Of a stretch of DNA of 43,911 nt, positions 16,768 through 25,569 are shown one piece after another (the stretch's first letter is position 1; each line of letters starts with the position of its first letter). Both the position numbers and the translations under genes were made by a program. This DNA comes from Candidatus Sulfotelmatobacter sp. (GTDB lineage: Bacteria > Acidobacteriota > Terriglobia > Terriglobales > Acidobacteriaceae). The notes below the pieces were generated by a model. The model did not search any database and had not been told where the DNA came from. It worked only from the letters and a program-made list of their open reading frames with translations. The stretch spans positions 1 through 43,911 of the forward strand of contig JAICJP010000002.1 in assembly GCA_025928375.1 (NCBI GenBank), read 5' to 3'.

Positions 16768-18976
16768 AATCAAGGAAACCGCGTACTTGAAAGACCTGTG
16801 GAATGAAGACCGAGCTCACGAATTGGGGGACAATCAATTGGCCCTCTTGCGCTACCGATCCAATCTGCTCGGAGCAGATCTCCGCATCACGAACTTCGGC
16901 GGAGGCAACACAAGTTCGAAGATCGAACTGCCGGACCCTTTCACCGGACAGCCGACCCGCGTTCTAGCGGTAAAAGGAAGCGGCGGGGATATCGGCTCGA
17001 TTACCGAGTCCGGCTTCGCACTGCTCTACCTCGCTCGTCTGGAACATTTGAAAACGCTATATCGCGGAGAGAAGTACGAGGATGAGATGGTTGGCTACTA
17101 TCCCCTCTCTGCGTTCGGACAGAATCGTGTCGCCGCGTCGATCGACACGCCGTTGCACGCATTCTTGCCATTTTTACACGTGGATCACTTGCATCCGGAC
17201 TGGGCCATCGCCCTTGCCGCGAGTGCAAACGGTAAGCGCAAACTCGGCGAGTTCAACAGAGAATTCGAGCGGAGAATCGTCTGGATTCCCTGGCAGCGCC
17301 CCGGGTTCGAATTGGCGCTGCAGATCGAAAAGGCGGTGAAGGATAACCCGGAGGCGGAGGGGTTGATTCTTGGCGGCCATGGCCTGTTCACCTGGGGGAT
17401 GACGCAGCGCGAGTGTTACCTCAATAGCGTGCGGACGATCGATCAGATGGGTGAATTCGTTCAGACCCATCAGGCAAAGAAAGGAACTTTGTTTGGCGGG
17501 CTTGAGACTGCGCCAGTGGACGATCGCAAAAGAATCGCTGCTGAAATACTTCCCACGCTGAGAGGCGTAGTTTCATCGAATCGGCGCGTCATTGCCCACT
17601 ATACAGATCACGAAGATGCGCTGAGTTTTGCCGGTTCGAAATGGGCGAAGGAGCTGAGCGCACTCGGCACTAGCTGTCCGGACCACTTCCTGCGAACTCG
17701 CGTGTGTCCTTGGTTTGTCCACTGGGACACCGCCAAAGAGGACGTTAACGCGCTCAAAGCGCGAATTTCGAAGGATGTTGCAGGTTACCGCGCGACATAT
17801 AAGAAGTATTACGAAGAATGGGCGACCCCGAATTCACCCAGGCTTCGCGATTCCAATCCGTCTGTTGTAGTTATTCCTGGTCTCGGACTTTTCGGCTTTG
17901 GCAAAAACAAAAAGGAAGCTCGCATCACCACGGAGTTTTTTATCAACGCAATCCATGTCATGGCGGGAGCAAACGCTCTGGAAGATGGTGAGATTGGTCA
18001 TCCCTTGCCCCAGGCGCGTACTGAAGAGCAGTCGAGAGAGTTCACGCAGTTTCACAACTACGTCGCCCTTCCCAGATCCGAAGCATTCCGAATCGAGTAC
18101 TGGGCCTTGGAGGAAGCCAAGCTTCAGCGCATGCTCTCCGAAGCTGAGTTCAGCCGGAAGATTGCCTTGGTTATTGGTGGCGCAAGCGGCATTGGCCGCG
18201 AAGTGGCACTGCTGCTGGGTCGCAGAGGAGCACATGTCGTAGTTGCGGATTTCGATTTGGAGGGGGCGACCAAGGTGTCAGCAGAGGTTGGGACGTTGTC
18301 CTCCGAGGAGTTTGCGGCCGCTACGGCCGTCGATCTCGGTTCGTCGGGATCTCTAGCGGAGGCAGTTCGATTTACTGTTTCTAGATTCGGCGGCGTCGAT
18401 ATTGTTATCAATACGGCCGCCGTCTATCCCGTCGCGGGCGCCGATGGGGAACTTTCAGACGCGCAGTGGTCCAAAGCATTCCTGGTCAATGTGACCGGAA
18501 ACTATCTTTTGGCTCGCCAAACTGACTGGGTTTTCCGAGAACAGACACTGCCGGCGACAATGGTTCTCACTGGTTCCGCCAACGCGATCGTGCCAAAGGT
18601 AGGCAGTGAAGCGTACGACACGAGCAAGGCGGCACTGAACCACCTGATTCGCGAACTTGCCGTGAGGCTGAGCCCAGAGGTGCGTGTAAATGGAATCGCG
18701 CCCGCAACCGTCGTGGCGGGTTCGACAATGTTTCCTCGTGAACGCGTAATTCAGTCCCTGCAGAAATACAAAATTGCCTTTTCTGAATCCGAGTCGGCGG
18801 AAGTCCTCCGAGACAAACTGGCCGATTTTTATGCTCAGCGCACATTAACGAAGCGGCCAATTCTCCCTCAGGACTGTGCTGCAGCAATCGTGTGGCTTGC
18901 GGGAGATCAGAGCGCCAAGACTACAGGGCACGTGATTCCCGTGGACGGGGGCTTGTCTGAGGCCTTCCTGCGGTAA
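16760..18976 (+). CDS. Bifunctional rhamnulose-1-phosphate aldolase / L-lactaldehyde dehydrogenase
   Basis: The 738-residue fusion has a class II aldolase domain in the N-terminal half and a short-chain dehydrogenase domain from about residue 468. The aldolase part has NFGGGNTSSKI and the zinc-binding cluster HVDHLHPDWAIAL near residue 140. The dehydrogenase part has the Rossmann motif GGASGIGREVALLLG near 472 and catalytic YDTSK near 619. This is the RhaD-aldolase/ADH fusion known from Bacillus (RhaEW) and Rhizobium. It cleaves rhamnulose-1-phosphate to dihydroxyacetone phosphate and L-lactaldehyde, then oxidises the aldehyde to L-lactate with NAD+. The fusion removes the need for a separate FucO or AldA enzyme. 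Confidence 0.94.
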   Translation: MHEIKETAYLKDLWNEDRAHELGDNQLALLRYRSNLLGADLRITNFGGGNTSSKIELPDPFTGQPTRVLAVKGSGGDIGSITESGFALLYLARLEHLKTLYRGEKYEDEMVGYYPLSAFGQNRVAASIDTPLHAFLPFLHVDHLHPDWAIALAASANGKRKLGEFNREFERRIVWIPWQRPGFELALQIEKAVKDNPEAEGLILGGHGLFTWGMTQRECYLNSVRTIDQMGEFVQTHQAKKGTLFGGLETAPVDDRKRIAAEILPTLRGVVSSNRRVIAHYTDHEDALSFAGSKWAKELSALGTSCPDHFLRTRVCPWFVHWDTAKEDVNALKARISKDVAGYRATYKKYYEEWATPNSPRLRDSNPSVVVIPGLGLFGFGKNKKEARITTEFFINAIHVMAGANALEDGEIGHPLPQARTEEQSREFTQFHNYVALPRSEAFRIEYWALEEAKLQRMLSEAEFSRKIALVIGGASGIGREVALLLGRRGAHVVVADFDLEGATKVSAEVGTLSSEEFAAATAVDLGSSGSLAEAVRFTVSRFGGVDIVINTAAVYPVAGADGELSDAQWSKAFLVNVTGNYLLARQTDWVFREQTLPATMVLTGSANAIVPKVGSEAYDTSKAALNHLIRELAVRLSPEVRVNGIAPATVVAGSTMFPRERVIQSLQKYKIAFSESESAEVLRDKLADFYAQRTLTKRPILPQDCAAAIVWLAGDQSAKTTGHVIPVDGGLSEAFLR

Positions 18977-18987
18977 GGAGAAAATCA

Positions 18988-19305
18988 ATGCAGCGCATCT
19001 GCTTTGTCTTGCAGGTTAAGCCGGAGCGACTGGAAGAATACAAGGCACGCCACCGCAGCGTATGGCCGGAGATGCTGGCGGCGTTGGGTGAGACCGGGTG
19101 GAACAACTATTCGCTGTTTTTACGCGAGGACGGTCTCCTGGTCGGATATCTGGAAACCGAAGATTTCGCACGAGCGCGCTCGGCCATGGCACAACGTCAG
19201 GTCAATGAGCGATGGCAACGAGAGATGGGCGACTTCTTTGTTCAGCCAGACGGAGTATTGCCGGATCGGGCGATGCAACCGCTGCAAGAAGTTTTCCACT
19301 TATAG
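18988..19305 (+). CDS. rhaM: L-rhamnose mutarotase
   Basis: The 105-residue product has the typical length and motifs of RhaM: YKARHRSVWPEMLAAL around residues 23-38 and GWNNYSLFLREDGLLVGYL around residues 42-60. It interconverts the alpha and beta anomers of L-rhamnose, feeding the isomerase with the form it uses. TAAGGAGA lies just upstream of the ATG, 11 bases after the aldolase-dehydrogenase stop. The gene sits in the middle of the operon between the catabolic enzymes and the transporter. Confidence 0.95.
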   Translation: MQRICFVLQVKPERLEEYKARHRSVWPEMLAALGETGWNNYSLFLREDGLLVGYLETEDFARARSAMAQRQVNERWQREMGDFFVQPDGVLPDRAMQPLQEVFHL

Positions 19306-19323
19306 CTGACACTCGGGGGACGA

Positions 19324-20490
19324 ATGAATCCTAACCCGGCTTTGGGGGTGTTCTTTCACTGGTTGGGCGGTCTTGCGTCCGCTAGCTTCTACGTCCCTTA
19401 TCGGGGAGTCAAGAACTGGGCGTGGGAAACCTATTGGCTGGTTGGCGGATTTTTCAGTTGGATCATCGCGCCATGGCTGTTGGCATTGACTATGACTCGC
19501 GACCTCAGTCAGGTGCTACAACAGGCGCCCCGCAGCGCGATCCTTTGGGCCTACTTCTTTGGGGTGCTCTGGGGACTCGGAGGTCTAACGTTCGGGTTGA
19601 CCATGCGCTACCTCGGCATGTCGCTAGGCATGGCGGTCGCGCTGGGATACACGGCGGCGTTTGGCACATTGATGCCTCCGATCTTCCGCGGGGAGTTTGG
19701 CAGCCAAGTTCTTAGAACACGTTCCGGACTGGTCATTCTGGGCGGGATTGCCATTTGCCTGTTGGGAATTGCAGTCGCGGGTGCGGCTGGGGTTTCGAAG
19801 GAGCGGGAGCTGTCGGATGAACAGAAAAGAGCATCGATTAAAGAGTTCGACCTGAAGAAAGGATTGTTGGTCGCGACTTTCTCCGGGGTGATGAGTGCTT
19901 GTTTTGCATACGGTCTCGCCGCAGGAGATCCGATCAAAGCTATCACCGTGCAGCACGGAACGGCGGGACTTTGGCAGGGACTTCCGGTTCTGGTGGTGGT
20001 GCTTTTAGGCGGATTTACAACTAATTTCGTATGGTGCGTCATTCTGAACGTCCGAAATCACACCGGTTATCAATACTTTCAATCGGAGATTCGCGGAGAT
20101 GTACCGAGACGGAATGAAGAACACATTCTTGAAGCAGTGACAGATGCACCCGCAGAGGAGATGGCAGTTGCAGTAGCAGTAAAGCGCGAAATGCCAGCAA
20201 GAGCCCCATTGCTTCCCAATTATTTGTTTTCAGCTCTAGCGGGAACGACTTGGTACATGCAGTTTTTCTTTTACACCATGGGCGAAACGCAGATGGGCCG
20301 CTTTAAGTTCTCCAGCTGGACATTGCATATGGCCAGCATCATCATCTTCAGCACCCTGTGGGGTCTTGCGCTGAAAGAATGGAAGGGCGCCGGTGCCAAG
20401 ACAATGCTCCTCGTAGTGCTGAGCCTGCTGATATTGGTCACCTCGACAGTGGTTGTAGGCTACGGAAATTATGTCGGCGGAGCCCACTGA
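19324..20490 (+). CDS. rhaT: L-rhamnose/H+ symporter
   Basis: The 388-residue inner-membrane protein has about ten helices and clear RhaT features. These include an N-terminus with FHWLGGLASASFYVPYRGVK, then WETYWLVGGFFSWIIAPW, and the RYLGMSLGMAVALGYTAAFG segment. The large loop around residues 255-290 is longer than in E. coli RhaT (344 residues). RhaT takes up L-rhamnose with protons. GGGGGA precedes the ATG, 18 bases after rhaM. It is the last gene of the operon and ends convergent with an exported alpha-L-rhamnosidase that would generate its substrate. Confidence 0.93.
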   Translation: MNPNPALGVFFHWLGGLASASFYVPYRGVKNWAWETYWLVGGFFSWIIAPWLLALTMTRDLSQVLQQAPRSAILWAYFFGVLWGLGGLTFGLTMRYLGMSLGMAVALGYTAAFGTLMPPIFRGEFGSQVLRTRSGLVILGGIAICLLGIAVAGAAGVSKERELSDEQKRASIKEFDLKKGLLVATFSGVMSACFAYGLAAGDPIKAITVQHGTAGLWQGLPVLVVVLLGGFTTNFVWCVILNVRNHTGYQYFQSEIRGDVPRRNEEHILEAVTDAPAEEMAVAVAVKREMPARAPLLPNYLFSALAGTTWYMQFFFYTMGETQMGRFKFSSWTLHMASIIIFSTLWGLALKEWKGAGAKTMLLVVLSLLILVTSTVVVGYGNYVGGAH

Positions 20491-20563
20491 AGTTTGTCGT
20501 CGAGATTCTAAAGACCCATGCTTCCAACGAGCACCGCAATCGATGTCCGCGGTTGTCCATCAA

Positions 20564-20582
20564 GCATCTTCAAGGAAGATGC
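20564..20582. terminator. Perfect 8-bp palindrome at the rhaT/rhamnosidase junction
   Basis: GCATCTTC and GAAGATGC pair around a 3-base loop exactly at the stop codon of the rhamnosidase. It could act as a bidirectional hairpin between the convergent genes. No T-tract follows on either strand, so terminator status is uncertain. Confidence 0.35.
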
Positions 20583-22975
20583 ACCTGCTGATGGCCGGCG
20601 TGTAAGACGATGGCCTTTCCTTTCCACACGAAATCCCCTGTCATGTTCGGGGGGAGAGCTATTTCGGCGTCCACTCCAGTGGGACTCGATCGGAAACTAG
20701 CGTCGATGGTTCCTCGTGGAGTTGGTACTGCGGAGACCACGTTACTCAGGTGACCGAGATGAGGCTCGATGGTGACGCTGGAGAATCCCGGTGTCTTTGG
20801 CCGAATTCCGGCGATGATCGTGAGAAAATCAAAATTAGGATGAGCGCTCCAAGCGTGCGCATCAGACCTTGTGGGCTCTGGTTGTTCCGCCCAGGTGGTA
20901 AGTCCCATTGCAACCATGTCCCGCCACGGTTTCAACAGATCCAAATATCGGTCACCGAGACCTGCGTGATCCAGTGCGCGCGCCAAATAGAAGCGGAAGT
21001 AGTAGGTTGCAATCGTCATTTCCGGAACTGAACCGGATGTTGTGAAACCAGGGTCACTGGTCGAAAGAATCTTCGTCAGAACGTCCTTCTGCTTTTCCAC
21101 CGGGATTACGTCTAGCCATACGCCGAGGATATTGGCATGCTGGCTGTAATGCTTCTGGGCAGGAGTATCAGCAATTAAGCCGTACGAATCATTCCAGCAA
21201 AGCTTGCGGATCGCTGCCGCCGCGCGCGACTCAGCTTGACGGTAACGTTGCGCACGAATCCGGTCTCCGAACAGCGACTCCAGTTCGGCCGCATAGCGAA
21301 GCGCTTCAATATACTGCAAAGTGATGGGGGAGGACCCTCCGTTGACGTCCTGAGGAGGCATGCCGAAGGCAAAATCTTTTCCCCAATCGACGAATGGCCA
21401 CCACGGTACCTTTCCCAGAAGCCCATCTGGTCTTTGCTTATCGAGAAACCAGTCCATGACGGTTCTGGTGCCGGCAATTTGTTCTTTTACGAATTCATCG
21501 TCTCCGCGATACATCCAGAAATCGTGCAGCATTCCGATCCACAAGAGGGAGAATGTTGGAATCATCTGGGTCACCGAGGACGGATAGCGGCTACGCGTAA
21601 GGCCGTCGGGAACTCGGGAATCGTTAAAGGCCTGAATGGCTTGGCGGGCAAGGCGATCATCTTGGGCAACGACGTACGAGATCAAGGCCTGAATGCGTGT
21701 GTCCCCGATGTACTGCATCCTCTCGTAGTAGGGCGTGTCCATGTAGGTATCGTGCGCATCGAGGCGAGCGGTCCTCCAGCCAATTTCCCAAATCGGTGAC
21801 AGAGAGGGGTCATCCGAGGAGAAACGCGCTCGCTCTTCGAATGGAAAGGCTGTAAACCAACAACGAAGATTATCAACATGGAGCGGTTGATCCGCTGTGC
21901 TGAAGTCAAGCTGCAAGTATCGCCATGTACGCCAGACTAGGGGCATGAAGCGGCGTTCTTGGGCTCCATCGGGCAAGAACTCGTCGAAGATACCCACTAT
22001 CTTTTTGTCGGCGATTTCGTTTCGATTACCCTTCTGTCCCCGGCTATCAAAGAGAGCCTCGGCATAGGTGACACGGATAGTGCTCTGAGCGCCACCGGTC
22101 ACCGTCAACTCTGGATATGCGGTGATCAGATGAGCCTGGTCCAGCAGAAGAGTGACCTTTGCGTGAGCTGGTATTTCGAGGGGCGAGCCGGGAAAGCCCG
22201 CAGGCAACTGGATTCCAATCGTACGTACCACTCGTCCCGCGGGTGTTGCTTCCAGCTGCATTGGGGGCAGCGGGTCGGGCACCAGTTGCCAGTTGTTGTT
22301 CTGCAGCACCGCGCCTCGTAGGGACGCAAAACCCATGGCCACTGGCTTTTGCCATTGGCCGTGGGAAGATGCCACATTGTTCCACGACCAATCGAAGAGC
22401 GATGCATCTATGTGCTCGGCCGGCTCTGCAACGTAATATGACTTCTCGATATCCGGAGGGGTCGGCAAGGTCTGTATGCCTTTTTCCTCTTCGACCTCCC
22501 AGCTGTTGTCCGTATTAACAATCTCTTCGCTCGAGGTATCGCCTTGGAGTGCAAATCCCGTCTTATCTGTGATCTGAGCCAGCGGTACAACACCAAAGTT
22601 CCATACCGTGGCAGAGATCTCGTTTTTCCCGGCATGCAGGAATTTCGCAAGGTCGTAAGTTTCATATCTCCAATGAGCGAGATCGCTTCGCGCCGGCCCT
22701 CGCCCTATCTCCTGCTGGTTTATGAAAAGCACAAACTGCGCGTCAGCGCTGACATGAACTACGAAGTGCTCCGGCGACTGCGGAATGTCGAACAATTTGC
22801 GGAAATGCAGAACAACGCTATCTCTCAGGGGTGCGCTGGGCGAAGTTATCCATTGTGCTTTCCACAATCCACGCAGAGCCTCAGGCGGAAGCTGGGCTGA
22901 CGCTCTGATCTCCATAGCAAACAGGAGAGCGATCGATGTAATCGCGAAGAACTTGATTTTCATAGGTGAGGGCAT
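20570..22975 (-). CDS. Exported alpha-L-rhamnosidase (GH78)
   Basis: The 801-residue enzyme starts with a signal peptide (KFFAITSIALLFAMEIRASAQ). An in-frame ATG at 22963 is an equally good start; neither has a clear ribosome site. A beta-rich N-terminal lectin-like region (FINQQEIGRGPARSDLAHWRYE) precedes the six-hairpin (alpha/alpha)6 catalytic domain. There the GH78 active-site block DTPYYERMQYIGDTRIQALI (near residue 418) carries the acidic residues. GH78 enzymes release terminal alpha-L-rhamnose by inversion. The product would be imported by the adjacent convergent rhaT. Length fits smaller GH78 members. Confidence 0.9.
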   Translation of the reverse strand: MPSPMKIKFFAITSIALLFAMEIRASAQLPPEALRGLWKAQWITSPSAPLRDSVVLHFRKLFDIPQSPEHFVVHVSADAQFVLFINQQEIGRGPARSDLAHWRYETYDLAKFLHAGKNEISATVWNFGVVPLAQITDKTGFALQGDTSSEEIVNTDNSWEVEEEKGIQTLPTPPDIEKSYYVAEPAEHIDASLFDWSWNNVASSHGQWQKPVAMGFASLRGAVLQNNNWQLVPDPLPPMQLEATPAGRVVRTIGIQLPAGFPGSPLEIPAHAKVTLLLDQAHLITAYPELTVTGGAQSTIRVTYAEALFDSRGQKGNRNEIADKKIVGIFDEFLPDGAQERRFMPLVWRTWRYLQLDFSTADQPLHVDNLRCWFTAFPFEERARFSSDDPSLSPIWEIGWRTARLDAHDTYMDTPYYERMQYIGDTRIQALISYVVAQDDRLARQAIQAFNDSRVPDGLTRSRYPSSVTQMIPTFSLLWIGMLHDFWMYRGDDEFVKEQIAGTRTVMDWFLDKQRPDGLLGKVPWWPFVDWGKDFAFGMPPQDVNGGSSPITLQYIEALRYAAELESLFGDRIRAQRYRQAESRAAAAIRKLCWNDSYGLIADTPAQKHYSQHANILGVWLDVIPVEKQKDVLTKILSTSDPGFTTSGSVPEMTIATYYFRFYLARALDHAGLGDRYLDLLKPWRDMVAMGLTTWAEQPEPTRSDAHAWSAHPNFDFLTIIAGIRPKTPGFSSVTIEPHLGHLSNVVSAVPTPRGTIDASFRSSPTGVDAEIALPPNMTGDFVWKGKAIVLHAGHQQVHLP

Positions 22976-23423
22976 TTCACAGAACGCACGCCGCGGATGG
23001 TTTCACCTGGATGAGCCCAATGTCAATCCGTGGGCCACTAGGTTCCGTAACGTCTCGATATGAAATTGATGGGTCACCTGCAATGGAACGAGCACAGGTT
23101 GCTTCGGAAGGACAGCGTCGCAATGGCTAACCGGAAAGGGGTATGGATCGCCTTCCACGTTTGTAGTCTCAGTTGGGACGCAGTGCCTCAAGAGCCGCGT
23201 CGGTGGTAGCTTGTTCCACGTCGGCTTCGACTCTAAACTCAACCAGCAAGATGCAGCCTGCAACCAGGAGAGCTGCCACACGTTCAAGGCAGTTCCAACG
23301 ATGGTGAAATAGTCCAGCCGGTTCCCGCGATGTGCAGCGAATTCACGGCCTATCACAACTTCAAACGTGTTTGCAGATTTCAAGGATGGTTCTGAGGGCG
23401 AGGATAAAGGCTTGAGCGGCAAA
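22976..23423. other. Non-coding gap upstream of the rhamnosidase
   Basis: About 450 bases lie between the rhamnosidase start and the tRNA remnant. I see no gene. The minus-strand frame covering 23003-23500 is not a gene: it translates the tRNA remnant and has no recognisable domain. The rhamnosidase promoter should lie near its left end. Confidence 0.5.
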
Positions 23424-23476
23424 TGGCGGGGACGACGGGACTCGAACCCGCGGCCTCTGCCGTGACAGGGCAACAA
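23424..23476 (-). tRNA. 3' half of a tRNA-Asp (GTC), remnant or attachment site
   Basis: Read on the minus strand, this shows an anticodon arm (TTGCC / CTGTCAC / GGCAG, anticodon GUC), a variable loop, a T arm with GGGTTCGAGTCCC, and the acceptor 3' strand ending in encoded CCA. The 5' half (acceptor 5' strand and normal D arm) is not recognisable in the bases beyond 23476, and no matching GGCGGGG strand is nearby. It is therefore not a functional tRNA. Site-specific integrases often use tRNA 3' ends, leaving a duplicated 3' part at the far end of the element, so this is probably an attachment-site remnant. Confidence 0.75.
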
Positions 23477-23503
23477 CGAGATGTAACTGGTTGATATCAA
23501 ACG

Positions 23504-23576
23504 GTGTCGGCGAACGTCGTTTGGTGCGAAATGATACCGGAGATGATTTCTTATCGTCCCCTTAACGTCCCCGGAT
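23504..23576 (+). repeat. Direct repeat copy A (about 73 bp) next to the tRNA remnant
   Basis: This copy matches 24317-24389 at 19 of its first 20 positions, and over a shared 16-base string tccccttaacgtcccc near the end (23557-23572). The middle is diverged. The end has a small internal repeat, CGTCCCC-TTAA-CGTCCCC. It lies 27 bases beyond the tRNA-Asp half. Confidence 0.8.
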
Positions 23577-23692
23577 CTTTGACTCTTTAAATGGAAGCCG
23601 GGTCGGCGCTACCCGAGGATGTCGCTCGACGAATCGCAAATGATCGTAAAGTCCGGACGTTTCGTCACGGCGGAATCTTCTCTTAGCCACAT

Positions 23693-24243
23693 GTAACCGA
23701 CATGGCGTGGGACAAGGTGGGTAATACGTACATCAGCGATGGCTATATTAATCCCGCATCGCGAAAGTCAACAAAAACGGCAACTGGATTAAATCGTGGG
23801 GAGAGCCTGGAAACCAACCGGGACAGTTCAGCACTCCTCACAGCCTTGCTGTCGATGCCGAAGACCACGTCTACGTGGCCGACCGCGGCAATGGCCGCAT
23901 CCAGGTCTTGGACGGCGAGGAAGGTTCCTTCGGAAAATCACAATTGATGTGCCATTTGATCCGAACGCCAGCCCTGCCATTGGGAGCAAGCCGGTCTTAC
24001 CCATCAAAGGACCTCAGACAATGGCGCCGGCTCACCATGGGCAATCTGCATCACGCCTCCGCCGAACTAGGTTTTGTTTAGTTCTGATGCATACCGGGGT
24101 CGCATTTATAAGCTAACTCTCGACGGTAAAGTTTTGGGAGTGCTGGGGGAATCCGGCAAACAGCTCAAGCAGTTCGGGCGGATTCACGAAATTGCATGTC
24201 CATCCGACAATGAACTCTACGTGAGCGAGTTGTTGAACTGGCG
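23693..24243 (+). pseudogene. NHL-repeat (6-bladed propeller) protein, degraded fragment
   Basis: The C-terminal part of an NHL-repeat protein can be read by switching frames. VTDMAWDKVGNTYISDGYIN reads from 23693. IAKVNKNGNWIKSWGEPGNQ onward reads from 23758 in the next frame, with PHSLAVDAEDHVYVADRGNG. GRFLRKITIDVPFDPNASPA follows in a third frame from about 23917. Then SPWAICITPPPN, a TAG stop at 24068-24070, and SSDAYRGRIYKLTLDGKVLG to VSELLNWR complete it. At least three frameshifts and one nonsense codon make it non-functional. The N-terminal part is missing. Intact relatives are common exported proteins in Acidobacteriota, with similarity to peptidyl-alpha-hydroxyglycine lyase propellers. 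Confidence 0.85.
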
Positions 24244-24316
24244 GTGGCACGAAACTGCAGGGCGGTCGATACACCCTTCGAAGTCGGCGAGACGCGTGGA
24301 TTCATGTGGGACCACT

Positions 24317-24389
24317 GTGTCGGCGGACGTCGTTTGATGCAAAAGGGGAGCCGCATGTCCCTTCTTATATCCCCTTAACGTCCCCAGAT
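24317..24389 (+). repeat. Direct repeat copy B (about 73 bp)
   Basis: This is the second copy of the repeat at 23504-23576, in the same orientation and 813 bases downstream. The 16-base core recurs at 24370-24385. The copies enclose the NHL pseudogene. No tRNA remnant is recognisable beside this copy. The remaining 24244-24611 stretch holds no gene that I can see. Confidence 0.8.
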
Positions 24390-24611
24390 TTGAAGCTGGC
24401 AAATTCTGTGAGCACAAGTGGGTTTCCCAAACTCCAACAGATGAGCCGACGACTTCCGGCTTGCCCGTCATCCGTAACGTCGGTCCAGAATGGAGTTTCG
24501 TCCTTGCCCGGGGAAGCGACCTTTATCGCCCGGCAATCCGAGGCACGGTATCCGCGCTCGCCGACATCAACTTGTGTTGATGAACTACAATCCAGAATTC
24601 GGACAGAGATT

Positions 24612-25435
24612 ATGAGTTCCGGCCAGATCGAAAAAGCGTCTCGCTTTCGTGCGCTTCATGACCGTCCGGGTCCATTTGTGATTCCGAATCCTTGGGACGT
24701 CGCCTCCACCCGCATTCTCGAAGGGATCGGTTTGGAGGCGGTGGCAACTTCAAGTGCTGCCTCAGCCTGTGCCGTGGGTCGACGAGATGGTGAGCTGACT
24801 CGAGATGAGGCGCTTGCGGATGCACGCATGATTGTGGACGCCACGGATTTGCCGGTCTCCGCTGACCTAGAGAGAGGATTCGGTGACGCCCCGGACGCTG
24901 TCGCTGAAACCATTCGGCTCGCGGCAGAAGCGGGCTGGTGGGCTGCACAATCGAAGACACGACAGGAAATCCAGATGAGCCTCTCTACGATTTCAGCCTT
25001 GCAGTAGAAAGAATTGCTGCCGCCGCACAGGCAGCACATGCAGTCGGGTTCCCCTTCATTCTGACTGCGCGAGCGCACAATCTCATGTTCGCGAACCCGA
25101 GCTTGGATGAGACTATCAAGCGTCTTCGGGCCTTTAAACGGGCGGGCGCTGACGTCCTTTTCGCACCTGGTCTTCCCGATCTTGGCGCCGTGCGGGCAGT
25201 TTGCAAGGTCTTATCGAAGCCAGTCAATTTCATGGTGGGCATCAAAGGCAAATCGTTTTCGGTTGTCGAACTAGCGACCGCGGGAGTAACGCGTATCAGC
25301 CTCGCCACTTCGCTTTATCGGGCGGCAATGACCCGGTTCCTTGAAGCTGCATCCGAAGTGAAAAACTCAGGCCAATTTGACTTTGTCGATCGCTGCGCCA
25401 GTACCGCGGAACTGCTGAAACTGATGCGAATCTGA
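24612..25435 (+). pseudogene. Isocitrate lyase/PEP mutase family protein, frameshifted
   Basis: Two overlapping frames join into one protein of the ICL/PEPM superfamily, which cleaves or forms C-C or P-C bonds next to a carboxylate. Frame one, from ATG 24612, runs from the N-terminus through RPGPFVIPNPWDVASTRIL and LPVSADLERGFGDAP to LAAEAG. Frame two continues VGCTIEDTTGNPDEPLYDFS, then FILTARAHN, ADVLFAPGLPDL and KPVNFMVG to LLKLMRI at 25435. One base appears lost at about 24935 (expected GGC-CTG-GTG, present ggctggtg). Apart from this shift all family segments are present, so it is a recent lesion or a sequencing error. No operon partner is present. Confidence 0.85.
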
Positions 25436-25569
25436 CGCTCGCGCCAATCCGAGGTTTGGAGCCGAGAAACTTGCCATTTCCGGATTACCCATCAGAACTA
25501 GCCGGCGCTCGGCGGACCATCCCCATCATAGTCAGCAAGTTGATTCTTACGGCGCGGTATGCCTTTTCA

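Noticed and set aside
23003-23500. 165-codon minus-strand frame with GRGRGFESRRPRH near its start
   Set aside because: This peptide is the well-known false translation of a tRNA 3' end (T arm and acceptor), and the rest shows no domain.
24306-24611. 102-codon upstream extension of the PEP-mutase family frame
   Set aside because: It covers repeat copy B and has no family similarity; the conserved part begins at the ATG at 24612.
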